DNA from: Gluconacetobacter diazotrophicus PA1 5
GTDB lineage: Bacteria > Pseudomonadota > Alphaproteobacteria > Acetobacterales > Acetobacteraceae
Assembly (NCBI RefSeq): GCF_000067045.1
Contig: NC_010125.1
Location: 1,464,001 to 1,528,000, forward strand
Direction: 5' to 3'
DNA: 64,000 bases
The first letter of the stretch is position 1, and each line of letters opens with the position of its first letter. The notes beneath the pieces were generated by a model, which saw nothing but the letters and a program-made list of their open reading frames with translations, had not been told where the DNA came from and did no database searches. A program made the position numbers and the translations under genes. Below, in pieces: positions 48,055 through 56,963 of this stretch.

Positions 48055-49335
48055 ATGGCCGACCTGCGCAGCACGCTGGCGGGCATCCGCTCGCCCAACC
48101 CGTTCTGGCTGGCCTCGGCGCCTCCGACCGACAAGGAATACAATGTCCGCCGGGGGCTGGAGGCCGGCTGGGGCGGCGTGGTGTGGAAGACGTTGGGCGA
48201 GGACCCGCCGGTGGTCAATGTCAGCAGCCGCTACGGCGCCTTCAATTATAACGGTAACCGTCTGGTCGGGCTGAACAATATCGAACTGATCAGCGACCGT
48301 CCGCTGGCCGTCAACCTGGCCGAGATCAAGTCGGTGAAGCGCGATTATCCCGACCGCGCCATCGTCGTCAGCCTGATGGTGCCGTGCGTCGAGGAAAGCT
48401 GGCGGCGCATCCTGCCGCTGGTCGAGGACACCGGTGCCGACGGGATCGAACTGAATTTCGGCTGCCCGCACGGCATGTCGGAACGCAACATGGGGTCCGC
48501 CGTGGGGCAGGTGCCCGACTATGTCGAAATGGTCACGCGCTGGGTGAAGCAGAACACTCGCATGCCGACCATCGTGAAACTGACGCCCAATATCACCAAC
48601 ATCCTGGTGCCCGCGCGCGCGGCCCTGCGCGGCGGGGCGGACGCGGTGTCGCTGATCAACACCATCCAGTCGGTCGTCGCCGTCGACCTGGACGCCATGG
48701 CGCCGATGCCCGTGGTGGACGGGCTGGGGACGCATGGCGGCTATTGCGGGCCGGCGGTCAAGCCGATCGCGCTGCGCATGGTGGGGGAAATCGCGCGCAG
48801 CCCGGACATGTCGGGCCTGCCCATCTCGGGCATCGGCGGCATTTCAACGTGGCGCGACGCCGCCGAATTCCTGGTGATGGGGGCAACCAACGTGCAGGTC
48901 TGCACGGCGGCGATGCATCACGGATTTCGCATTGTCGAAGACATGATCGACGGCCTGTCGAACTGGATGGACCAGAAGGGCTTCGCCGCGCTGTCCGACG
49001 TCATCGGGCGCGCGGTGCCGAATTTCGTCAACTGGAACCAGTTGAACCTGAATTTCCGGACGATCGCGAAGATCGACCAGGAATCCTGCATCCAGTGCGG
49101 CCTGTGCCATATCGCGTGCGAGGACACGTCGCATCAGGCCATCGCCAGGACGCGCGTGGAGGGCCGGCGTCATTACGCGGTGATCGACGAGGCCTGCGTC
49201 GGGTGCAATCTCTGCGCCCATGTCTGCCCCGTCGACGACTGCATCACCATGGTGCCGCAGCCGGCGGAGGGCACGCTGACATGGTCCGACCACCCCAGCA
49301 ACCCGCTTCGTCATCCGACCTCCGGCACCGGCTGA
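48055..49335 (+). CDS. preA: NAD-dependent dihydropyrimidine dehydrogenase subunit PreA
   Basis: The protein is 426 residues. The N-terminal part is a FMN-binding dihydroorotate-dehydrogenase-like barrel with NPFWLASAPPTD and ELNFGCPHGMSERNMG, where the active-site Cys is present. The C-terminus has two 4Fe-4S motifs, CIQCGLCHIACED and CVGCNLCAHVCPVDDC. Together with PreT it reduces uracil/thymine to the 5,6-dihydro form, the first step of reductive pyrimidine breakdown. No dihydropyrimidinase or beta-ureidopropionase is nearby. Confidence 0.95.
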   Translation: MADLRSTLAGIRSPNPFWLASAPPTDKEYNVRRGLEAGWGGVVWKTLGEDPPVVNVSSRYGAFNYNGNRLVGLNNIELISDRPLAVNLAEIKSVKRDYPDRAIVVSLMVPCVEESWRRILPLVEDTGADGIELNFGCPHGMSERNMGSAVGQVPDYVEMVTRWVKQNTRMPTIVKLTPNITNILVPARAALRGGADAVSLINTIQSVVAVDLDAMAPMPVVDGLGTHGGYCGPAVKPIALRMVGEIARSPDMSGLPISGIGGISTWRDAAEFLVMGATNVQVCTAAMHHGFRIVEDMIDGLSNWMDQKGFAALSDVIGRAVPNFVNWNQLNLNFRTIAKIDQESCIQCGLCHIACEDTSHQAIARTRVEGRRHYAVIDEACVGCNLCAHVCPVDDCITMVPQPAEGTLTWSDHPSNPLRHPTSGTG

Positions 49336-49363
49336 CGAAGCGCCCCCGATCGGGAATGCCGGT

Positions 49364-49561
49364 TCAGGAATGCCGGTCGGGGCTTTCCTCCAGCAGATAT
49401 TGGGACGTTTCCAGAATCGCGTTCCAATAGGCCACCAGAACCTCGTCGTCGTCGTCCTGCGCGTCGTCCCGGTAGCGGCGGGCGATAACCAGGGCGTCGT
49501 CCCCGTGACGGGCGACCAGGTCCATCGCCGCCGCCGGAACCGGTTGCAGATTCGCTTGCAT
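49364..49561 (-). CDS. Small acidic protein of unknown function
   Basis: The protein is 65 residues. The start is ATG at 49561 with a strong AGGAGAGGG site. It is acidic with a DDAQDDDDEVL run and no signal peptide. I do not recognise it. It is convergent with preA. Confidence 0.55.
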   Translation of the reverse strand: MQANLQPVPAAAMDLVARHGDDALVIARRYRDDAQDDDDEVLVAYWNAILETSQYLLEESPDRHS

Positions 49562-49738
49562 GATCCCTCTCCTTCGGCAGACCCCGCCTGGATCTGGGGA
49601 TGCGGGACGGCGCTTCAATCGCCGGCGCGGGAACGTGACTGTCTTTCCACAGATTCTGACTGGCTTTCTTATCGATGGATCATGCCCGCGCCCGTCTGCG
49701 TGGCGGTCCCGGAATTCGAAACCGGTCGTCCCTGACGG

Positions 49739-50185
49739 CTACAGTCCCAGCTTCAGCCGGAAAGGCGCCATATGCGGCATCAGCGCGCTGTCGGGAACCT
49801 TGACCAGGTCCTTGTGGTCCGTGCCGACGACGCGGTCCCGGATTCCCGGCGCCAGGTGGCCGAGAATGGACGCGAGGGTATGCGACGGCGCGAAGACCAC
49901 CATGCCGTCGCACCCCCGGTACTGTTCGTTGATATGGTTCGCCACCAGGCGCGAGAATTTTTCCATTTCCACATGGTGCCGGTCATGGCGCGGATTCAGG
50001 GCGTGATGCACGCTGGACCCGCTATGGAAGCTCGCCCCCGGGGCATCGTCGCCCAGATCCGAATTCTGCAGGTGCGCCATGGTGGAATCGAATGCGTCCA
50101 CGGTGTGCAGCGCATGATTTTCGGCCGGCCGTACGAAGCGGGCATGTTCGCCGTCGGCGATGACGATCAGGATATTTCGGGTCAT
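49739..50185 (-). CDS. Host attachment protein family (AtsE-like)
   Basis: The protein is 148 residues. It has ILIVIADGEHARFV at the start and HHVEMEKFSRLVANHINEQYR and MVVFAPSHTLASIL in the second half, the pattern of the 'protein required for attachment to host cells' family (PF10116), which has an eRF1-like fold. The His-rich middle (HHALNPRHDRHHVE) is typical. It is near the CBS-BON gene on the same strand, a pairing that often occurs with stress-response clusters. Confidence 0.85.
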   Translation of the reverse strand: MTRNILIVIADGEHARFVRPAENHALHTVDAFDSTMAHLQNSDLGDDAPGASFHSGSSVHHALNPRHDRHHVEMEKFSRLVANHINEQYRGCDGMVVFAPSHTLASILGHLAPGIRDRVVGTDHKDLVKVPDSALMPHMAPFRLKLGL

Positions 50186-50247
50186 CTTTTCATACGCCTC
50201 ATCGGGGACGGGTTTCCCTGTTCTTCGGGAAGGAAAAAGAAGAAGGC

Positions 50248-50955
50248 CTATAACGGAGGCGGAGGAATCGTCACCCCTTCGAACGGCTCCACGCAGGTGA
50301 TATGATCGGCCACCGACACGACACCGCGAACGTTTTCCGCCGCCACGCGGGCCGCGGCGTGCATCCGTTCGTCCGTGACGGTGCCGTTCAGTTCCACCTT
50401 TCCGTCATGGACCTCCACGCTGATGATGTTCCGCACCCCCAGACGCAGTTCATCCTGGTATTCCTTCAGGATGGATGCCCTGATGGTCTGGTCGTCGGAC
50501 GGCGCCGTCTTGTCCGCGATCAGGGGCAGCAGCGCCCGCAGCACATCGGTGCGCGACACCATGCCCACGACCCTGTTGTTTTCCACCACCGGCAGGTGCC
50601 TGATATTGCGCAGCAGCAGGACCTCGACCGCGTCACGCAATACGGTCCCCGGCTCCACCGACACCGGCTGGTCCGACATGATGTCGAACACCTTGCGGCC
50701 GTGACTGTGCACGTATTCCGACGCCTGTCGTCCGGACGACCGGAACAGGTCCGCCAGCCGCCCATGGCCGGACCGCGTCTCCAGCTCGTTCCGCGGATCA
50801 GGTCGCTCGGTCACGACGCCGACCAGAAGCCCGTTCTCGGTCACGACCGGCAGGGCGTTGACCCTGTTCGTCAGCATCAGCCCGATGGCGTCGGCGAGGG
50901 AGCGCGTCGATTCGACGCAGACGGCCGGCGAGGTCATGATATCCCTGACGTGCAT
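50248..50955 (-). CDS. CBS-pair plus BON domain protein
   Basis: The protein is 235 residues. Two CBS motifs occur (MHVRDIMTSPAVCVES to LLVGVVTE, and VFDIMSDQPVSVEPG to NRVVGMVSRTDVLRALLP), then a BON domain (about 160-225) with VRNIISVEVHDGKVELNGTV and AENVRGVVSVADHI. CBS pairs bind adenosyl nucleotides, and BON domains contact membranes or phospholipid surfaces. No signal peptide is present. Tandem 13-bp repeats lie just upstream. The start is ATG at 50955. Confidence 0.9.
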   Translation of the reverse strand: MHVRDIMTSPAVCVESTRSLADAIGLMLTNRVNALPVVTENGLLVGVVTERPDPRNELETRSGHGRLADLFRSSGRQASEYVHSHGRKVFDIMSDQPVSVEPGTVLRDAVEVLLLRNIRHLPVVENNRVVGMVSRTDVLRALLPLIADKTAPSDDQTIRASILKEYQDELRLGVRNIISVEVHDGKVELNGTVTDERMHAAARVAAENVRGVVSVADHITCVEPFEGVTIPPPPL

Positions 50956-50981
50956 GACAACCCCCGTTGAATAGGCGCCCC

Positions 50982-51021
50982 TGAATCTCTTCGGTGAATC
51001 TCTTCGGTGAATCCCTCGCGG
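50982..51021. repeat. Tandem 13-bp repeat upstream of the CBS-BON gene
   Basis: TGAATCTCTTCGG occurs twice in perfect tandem (50982-50994, 50995-51007), followed by a diverged third copy TGAATCCCTCGCGG (51008-51021). They lie 27-66 bases before the CBS-BON start. Confidence 0.7.
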
Positions 51022-51190
51022 GGCAGGCCTCGTAGATGCGTGCGCGGCGACGTCCGGGCAATCGCACTCCGGGATTCGTGATGACGGGGCGGGCGCCATA
51101 AAAGGGTGGACGATCGGGGTCATTCCGTGGATGGTCGCGATCGGAAACAGGTGTCGCAGGACCAACGGGATCGGCGTGTACAGGATCAGC

Positions 51191-51535
51191 ATGACGCAAT
51201 GGGGACGGTTGCTGGCCTGCCTGCTGCTGCAGGTCGGGCTGATGCTGTCATTCACCGCGCCCGGGCGTGCCGAGACGGGCGCGCACGCCATGCCGGACAT
51301 GGCCGTCATGGCATCGCACTGCTGTCATGGCGTCCATCCCGGCCATGCCTCCCGTCACCATCCGGGTGGTGCATGCTGTCTTCAGGGGGATTGTGTCGCC
51401 ACATGGCTGGTGCCCCCGGCGGTGGGGGCGTCGGTGCCGCGCCGGGTGGCGGCGGCGTTCGCCGTTCCGCCCGCCGAACGCGTTTCGGGCGTCCTGTCCG
51501 CCCCCGCCTTGCCCCCGCCCAGACGGATGGCCTGA
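51191..51535 (+). CDS. Small secreted Cys/His/Met-rich protein ahead of copA
   Basis: The protein is 114 residues with a signal peptide (about 1-27, ending GRAE). The mature part has MPDMAVMASHCCHGVHPGHA and HHPGGACCLQGDC, a dense set of Met, His and Cys that could bind copper. The start is ATG at 51191 with AGGA upstream. It is 79 bases before copA on the same strand. I do not recognise a named family; a DUF2946-like or CopC-less accessory role is a guess. Confidence 0.65.
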   Translation: MTQWGRLLACLLLQVGLMLSFTAPGRAETGAHAMPDMAVMASHCCHGVHPGHASRHHPGGACCLQGDCVATWLVPPAVGASVPRRVAAAFAVPPAERVSGVLSAPALPPPRRMA

Positions 51536-51614
51536 CCCCAGGTCTGACCGTTTCGGGATTCGGCCGTATGCGTGCGGCCGGGCCCGTCTTTCTTCTTTGG
51601 CGGATGACAGAGCC

Positions 51615-53387
51615 ATGATTTTTCCATCCTCGACGGGGCGGGGCGCGATGACGCGCCGCCGCTTCGTGGTCGGGGCCGGCGTGTGGGGTGCGGCGGCCGC
51701 GACCGGCGCCGGTGCGCGGGCGTTCGCGCCGCCTTCCGGCATCCCCGCCCCCCGGCCCGGCACCCGTTTCGACCTTGCGATCGGTCACGTCCCGGTCAAC
51801 GTCACGGGCGCGCGCGTCCGCGCGGTCGGCGTCAACGGATCGACCCCGGCGCCGATCCTGCGCTGGCGACAGGGCGATACGGTCGAACTGACCGTCACCA
51901 ACCGGCTGCACGAACCCAGTTCGATCCACTGGCACGGTATTCGGCTGCCGGCCGGCATGGACGGTGTCCCGGGCCTCAGCTTCGGTGGCATCGCGCCGGG
52001 CGAAAGCTTCACCTACCGTTTCCCCGTACGGCAGAGCGGCACCTACTGGTACCACAGCCATTCCGGCTTCCAGGAGCAGACCGGCCTGTACGGCGCCATC
52101 GTCATCGACCCGGGCAGCGGCGACACCCGGCGGTGCGACCGCGATTATGTGCTGGTGCTGTCGGACTGGACCGACGTGGACCCGGCGGACATCGTCTCCA
52201 ACCTGAAATTCCAGAGCGACTATTACAATTTCCGCCAGCGCACGGTCGGCACCTTCTTCCGCGACGCGCACCGCCAGGGGCTGGGCGCCGCGGTGCGGGA
52301 CCGCCTGGCCTGGGGGGGCATGAACATGGCGCCGACCGACATCCTGGACGTGTCGGGCATCGTCTACACCTACCTGGTCAACGGGCAGTCCCCCCGCGCC
52401 AACTGGACCGGCCTGTTCCGCCCCGGCGAACGCATCCGTCTGCGCATCATCAATGCCGCGTCGATGACCCTGTTCGACGTGCGGATTCCCGGACTGGCGA
52501 TGACCGTCGTGCAGGCCGACGGGAACGACGTGGAACCGGTGACGGTGGACGAATTCCGCATCGGGCCCGCCGAAACCTACGACGTGATCGTGACCCCCGC
52601 CGCCGCCGGCCCCTATACGATCTTCGCGCAGGCCGAGGATCGCACGGGCTACGCGCGCGGCACGCTGGCCACCGCCCCGGGCCTCGCCGGCCCCGTGCCG
52701 CCCATGGACCCCCGCCCGCTGCGCACCATGGCGGACATGGGCATGGGCGGCATGGCCCCGCCCGCGAAAACCGGCAACGCGCCCGCCATGGACGGTATGG
52801 ACATGTCCGGAATGTCCGGAATGGACATGGACCCCAAGGAGATGGAACCCCCGGCCGCGCCACATCAGGCGCCGCCCGCGCCGAAGCTGAAGCCGGGGGT
52901 CGAGGTGCAGAATGTCGCCGCCATGCCCATGGACCGGCTGGCGGAACCGGGGGACGGGCTGGACCATAACGGCCGCCGCGTCCTGACCTATGCCGATCTG
53001 CGGGCGACCGTCCCCGGCATCGATCCCCGCCCGCCGTCGCGCGAGATCACCCTGCACCTGACCGGCAACATGGAACGCTTCATCTGGGGCTTCGACGGCA
53101 GGAAGTTCTCGGAAGCCGCGCCGATCCGGCTCGCGCGGGGGGAGCGGGTCCGCTTCGTCCTGATCAACGACACGATGATGGAACACCCGATCCACCTGCA
53201 CGGGTTGTGGAGCGAGCTGGAAAACGGGCAGGGGGACCGCCGCCCCTACAAGCACACGATTACCGTCAAGCCGGGCGAGCGGCTGAGCTATCTGGTCACG
53301 GCCGACGAACCCGGATTATGGGCCTATCACTGCCATCTGCTCTACCATATGGCAGTCGGCATGTTCCGCACGGTGGTGGTGTCGTGA
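51615..53387 (+). CDS. copA: Multicopper oxidase CopA
   Basis: The protein is 590 residues. It has a Tat signal (TRRRFVVGAG). The four copper-site blocks are HWHGIR, WYHSHSG, HPIHLHG and HCHLLYHMAVGM. A Met-rich segment (about 370-400, GMGGMAPP then MDGMDMSG) is typical of CopA/PcoA and binds Cu(I) in the periplasm. It oxidises Cu(I) and sequesters copper. The start may also be the internal ATG at 51648. It overlaps copB as GTGA. Confidence 0.95.
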   Translation: MIFPSSTGRGAMTRRRFVVGAGVWGAAAATGAGARAFAPPSGIPAPRPGTRFDLAIGHVPVNVTGARVRAVGVNGSTPAPILRWRQGDTVELTVTNRLHEPSSIHWHGIRLPAGMDGVPGLSFGGIAPGESFTYRFPVRQSGTYWYHSHSGFQEQTGLYGAIVIDPGSGDTRRCDRDYVLVLSDWTDVDPADIVSNLKFQSDYYNFRQRTVGTFFRDAHRQGLGAAVRDRLAWGGMNMAPTDILDVSGIVYTYLVNGQSPRANWTGLFRPGERIRLRIINAASMTLFDVRIPGLAMTVVQADGNDVEPVTVDEFRIGPAETYDVIVTPAAAGPYTIFAQAEDRTGYARGTLATAPGLAGPVPPMDPRPLRTMADMGMGGMAPPAKTGNAPAMDGMDMSGMSGMDMDPKEMEPPAAPHQAPPAPKLKPGVEVQNVAAMPMDRLAEPGDGLDHNGRRVLTYADLRATVPGIDPRPPSREITLHLTGNMERFIWGFDGRKFSEAAPIRLARGERVRFVLINDTMMEHPIHLHGLWSELENGQGDRRPYKHTITVKPGERLSYLVTADEPGLWAYHCHLLYHMAVGMFRTVVVS

Positions 53388-54172
53388 CCCGGCGGCCCAT
53401 CCTCGGTATCGCCGTCGCCCTGCTGGCGGCGGGCGCGCTGCCCGGCCAGGTCCGGGCGCAGGCCATGCCGATGGCGCCGGCGGCCGGCACGGGGCAGGGG
53501 GCGCCGGTCGCCTATGTCAACGGCATCCCCCCGGTCATGGACCACATGACCTACATGCACGCGCTGCTGGATCAGTTCGAAGCCCGGTACGGCGCCGATG
53601 GCGGCCAGTTCCGATACGACGGGCAGGCCTGGTACGGCACCGACTACGACAAGCTGTGGCTGAAATCCGAAGGCACGGTCGGCACGAACGGACAATTCGG
53701 CGATGGCGACCACGAGGCCCTGTACGATCGCGCCATCTCGCGCTATTTCGACGTCCAGACCGGGGTGCGCCTGGATATCGACAACGGCCCGACGCGTGCC
53801 TGGGGCGCGGTGGGCGTGGAAGGGCTCGCCCTCTATTTCTTCAATCTGGAAGCCACGTCCTATTTCAGCGACCGGGGTGCGGCGGGCCGCCTGCAAGGGT
53901 CGTACGACCTGCTGCTGACCAACCGCCTGATCCTGCAGCCGCAGGTCGAAATGAATGTCTATTCCACCAACGACCGGGCCCGCGGCGCCGGGCGCGGCCT
54001 GTCCGACATCGATACCGGGCTGCGGTTGCGCTACGAATGGCACCGCAAATTCGCGCCCTATCTGGGCGTGACGTACCACAGCACGTTCGACCAGGCCGCC
54101 AGCATGGCCCGCACGCGGGGGCAGCGCGTGCATGACCTGACTTTTGTCTTCGGAATCAGGGCCTGGTTCTGA
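53384..54172 (+). CDS. copB: Copper resistance outer membrane protein CopB
   Basis: The protein is 262 residues. The start is GTG at 53384, overlapping the copA stop. It has a signal peptide (about 1-28, ending VRAQ). The mature part has VMDHMTYMHALLDQFEARYG and the beta-barrel motif YDKLWLKSEG, and it ends with aromatic FVFGIRAWF, as outer membrane barrels do. The N-terminal Met-rich repeat of PcoB is very short here. It works with CopA in copper resistance. Confidence 0.93.
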   Translation: MTRRPILGIAVALLAAGALPGQVRAQAMPMAPAAGTGQGAPVAYVNGIPPVMDHMTYMHALLDQFEARYGADGGQFRYDGQAWYGTDYDKLWLKSEGTVGTNGQFGDGDHEALYDRAISRYFDVQTGVRLDIDNGPTRAWGAVGVEGLALYFFNLEATSYFSDRGAAGRLQGSYDLLLTNRLILQPQVEMNVYSTNDRARGAGRGLSDIDTGLRLRYEWHRKFAPYLGVTYHSTFDQAASMARTRGQRVHDLTFVFGIRAWF

Positions 54173-54389
54173 ACCACGCGGCCGATCATCCGCCACGATG
54201 GGCGGCCATCACGCCAGCCGAGGCAGAGTAGCGATGTTGCGAGTCCATGGACCAGATCCCCAGGGCCGCGTAATTGATCAGACAGGTCTCCGCCAATCCC
54301 GGGGCGGTTCAGTCAGCGATCACTGCCCGGCACAGGGCCCGCGGACTGCCTGGCCTCCAAATGAATCCGAACAAGGAGAAGAGGTCGTT

Positions 54390-55565
54390 TTGTCGAAAGC
54401 CGAATATTCGTCCGGTCCTGCACTGTTGTCCCTGGCGTGCGGGGCATTCGCGATCGGGGTGACCGAGTTTACACCCATGGGGTTGCTGCCCGTCCTGGCT
54501 GACGGGGTCCATGTCAGCGTGCCCAAGGCAGGCAGCCTGATCAGTGCCTATGCCTTCGGCGTGATGGGGGGCGCGCCTTTCGTCACCCTGCTGCTGGCGC
54601 GCTATCCGCGCAAATATGCGCTGATCGGGCTGATGATCCTGTATGTAATCGGAAATCTGACGTCGGCGGCCAGTGCCGACTATGCGCAGTTGCTGTTGTC
54701 GCGGATCCTGACCAGCATGGCGCACGGGGCGTTCTTCGGGTTGGGGGCCGTGGAGGCGGCAAGCCTGGTCGCGGCCAATCGCCGGGCCAGTGCGGTGGCC
54801 AGCATGTTCATGGGGCTGACCGTCGCCAATATCTTCGGCGTGCCGGCGGCGACGTGGCTGGGCGATACGTTGGGCTGGCGCAGCGCGTTCGCCGCCATTT
54901 CGGTGCTGGGGGCGATCGCGGTGGCGGCCCTGTCCCTCGCCCTTCCATTGGCCGAGGCCGGCCCCAGGCCGGACGCAGCGGCCGAGATGAAGGCCATCAT
55001 GCGCCCGAATGTGTTGATGGCACTGGGCGTCACGGTGATTGGCGCCGGGGCGATGTTCGAACTCTACACCTATATCGTGCCGATGCTGGAGCATATCACC
55101 CGGGCGGGGCCGGTCCTGACGACCCTGGCGCTGATGCTGATCGGCGTCGGCTTCAGCATCGGAAACGTCATCGGCGGCCGTGCGGCGGACCGGTCGCTGG
55201 CCGGGACATTGCTGACGTGCTTCCCGATCCTCGGCGTGATCATGCTGGTCTTTCCCTTCGCGGCCCAGACGCCAGCCGGTGCGCTGATCGGGGTGCTGCT
55301 ATGGGGGACCGCCAGTTTTTCCCTGATGCCGGCCTTGCAGATGCGGACCATGCAGGCGGCGCACGATGCGCCGGGCCTGGCGTCGTCGGTCAATATCGGC
55401 GCGTTCAATCTGGGCAATGCCCTGGGGGCGGCCTTGGGCGGAACGGTTCTGTCCCTGGGGTTCGGATATCCGATGGTTTCGGCTGCGGGACTGGGAATCA
55501 GCCTGCTTGGTGTGGTGCTGGTTCTGCTGTCCCGTGCGGGGCGTCTGTCGCCGCAGGCCGGATAA
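54390..55565 (+). CDS. MFS transporter, arabinose-efflux/YdhP type
   Basis: The protein is 391 residues with twelve hydrophobic segments. It begins SLACGAFAIGVTEFTPMGLLPVLA, the typical DHA1 start, and has an AHGAFFGLGAVEAASLV segment in helix 4. The start is TTG at 54390 with AGGAG upstream; no ATG fits. It should be a drug or sugar efflux pump. It ends 12 bases before the convergent histidine kinase stop. Confidence 0.88.
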   Translation: MSKAEYSSGPALLSLACGAFAIGVTEFTPMGLLPVLADGVHVSVPKAGSLISAYAFGVMGGAPFVTLLLARYPRKYALIGLMILYVIGNLTSAASADYAQLLLSRILTSMAHGAFFGLGAVEAASLVAANRRASAVASMFMGLTVANIFGVPAATWLGDTLGWRSAFAAISVLGAIAVAALSLALPLAEAGPRPDAAAEMKAIMRPNVLMALGVTVIGAGAMFELYTYIVPMLEHITRAGPVLTTLALMLIGVGFSIGNVIGGRAADRSLAGTLLTCFPILGVIMLVFPFAAQTPAGALIGVLLWGTASFSLMPALQMRTMQAAHDAPGLASSVNIGAFNLGNALGAALGGTVLSLGFGYPMVSAAGLGISLLGVVLVLLSRAGRLSPQAG

Positions 55566-55577
55566 GGCGTCCGGAGG

Positions 55578-56963
55578 TCAGCAAGTGGCTTCTTCTTCTT
55601 CAGAAAAAGAGGCCACGTCCTTCACCGCCACACGCACCCGAAATTCCCCCGGAACGGGTGATGCAATGTCCAGCCGCGCGCCCATCTGGCCCGCGATGCT
55701 GGCCACGATGGCCAGGCCCAGCCCGCTGCCGTCCGCCCCGCTGCCGCCGCGCACGAACGGTTCCGTCAGGTGCCCCAGGATATCGGGCGGCAGGGGCGCG
55801 CAGTCGTTGATAATCTCGACCACGCCCCCACGGGTCAGCATGACGGTGATGGGGGTGCCGGGCGTGCCGTGATGGGCGGCGTTTTCGATCAGGTTGCGGA
55901 ACAGGATGCCCGCCGCGTCCATGTCGCCGCGCACGAACAGCGCCTCTATCCCGTCGCAGGTCACGATGACCTCGCGAAAGGCGGGGGGCATGTCCTGGAA
56001 TTCCTCGGCCAGGATCTGCAACACCGCGACAAGGTCGAACCGGTCGTCGGCCATCGCCGCGCCCGACGAGGCGCGCGAGAGCTGCAGCAGCTTTTCCGTC
56101 ATCCGGCCCAGCCGGCGGATCTGCGCGATCATGGCGGCGGCGCGGGCGGGGGCCTCGGGTTCGTGCAACTGCTCGCGCAGCATCTGCGCCTGCCCCAGCA
56201 GGGCGCCGATCGGGTTGCGCAGTTCGTGCGCCGCGTTGGCCGCGAACGCGCGTTCCGACGACAGCGCCTTCTTCAGCCGGTCCAGCAGCGAATTGACCGC
56301 CGCATGGATGGCCGACAGTTCGCCGGGCAGGTCAAGCGCTGGAATGGGCGCCAGGTTGCCGCCGCCGCGCACGCGGATTTCGGCCTGCAGGTCGGTCAGC
56401 GGGCGCAGGGCGCGACGCACCACCCAGCGCACCAGCAGCCACACGCAGGGCAGGAACACCACCATCGGCAGGACCGAAATCAGCGTCGCCCGCCGCACGG
56501 CCTCGCGCCGGTGGAAGGTCGGCTCGCCCACCAGGATGGTATGCCCGCCATCCGACGATTTCACGACATAGACGCGAAAGCGCGGCCGGTCATAGAAACC
56601 GGGCCGCAGCGACGGCACGAACACCGAAGCCGGCGCGTTCTGCGACCGCAGCACCAGATGCCCGTCCGCGGCCGCGATCTGGTAGGCCAGGGTGCGCGGC
56701 CCGACCTGGGGCAGCAGGGCCACGTCGCCGGCTGTGCCGCCATGCGGGCGGGGGGCCACGGCGGCAATGACGAATTCCAGCCGCTCGGCCACTTCCTGAA
56801 GGGAATTGTCCAGCCGTTCCGTGACCTCGTAGCGCGTGAAGCCGGCGACCAGCACGCTCAGCAGCATCAGGCAGCCCAGAACGACCACCAGCACCCCGGC
56901 CATGATGCGGGTGGCCAGGCTCCATCGTCCTCCGGTGGGGCGTCCCCCGGCGGGGCGCGTCAC
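55578..56963 (-). CDS. Two-component sensor histidine kinase of the metal RND operon
   Basis: The protein is 461 residues. Two membrane segments (about 19-42 and 163-185) flank a periplasmic sensor of about 120 residues. A HAMP-like part follows, then the H box FAANAAHELRNPIGALL, the N box LIENAAHHG and the G box GSGLGLAIV. The start is GTG at 56963, overlapping the response regulator stop. It should sense a metal ion and phosphorylate the regulator. The last codons (FSEEEEATC) lie in a hairpin-like sequence. Confidence 0.92.
   Translation of the reverse strand: MTRPAGGRPTGGRWSLATRIMAGVLVVVLGCLMLLSVLVAGFTRYEVTERLDNSLQEVAERLEFVIAAVAPRPHGGTAGDVALLPQVGPRTLAYQIAAADGHLVLRSQNAPASVFVPSLRPGFYDRPRFRVYVVKSSDGGHTILVGEPTFHRREAVRRATLISVLPMVVFLPCVWLLVRWVVRRALRPLTDLQAEIRVRGGGNLAPIPALDLPGELSAIHAAVNSLLDRLKKALSSERAFAANAAHELRNPIGALLGQAQMLREQLHEPEAPARAAAMIAQIRRLGRMTEKLLQLSRASSGAAMADDRFDLVAVLQILAEEFQDMPPAFREVIVTCDGIEALFVRGDMDAAGILFRNLIENAAHHGTPGTPITVMLTRGGVVEIINDCAPLPPDILGHLTEPFVRGGSGADGSGLGLAIVASIAGQMGARLDIASPVPGEFRVRVAVKDVASFSEEEEATC
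55585..55616 (-). terminator. Hairpin-like sequence at the 3' end of the histidine kinase gene
   Basis: GTGGC (55585-55589) pairs with GCCAC (55612-55616) around an interior with partial TTCTT/AAAGA pairing. It is within the last codons of the gene and could terminate the operon. Confidence 0.35.
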
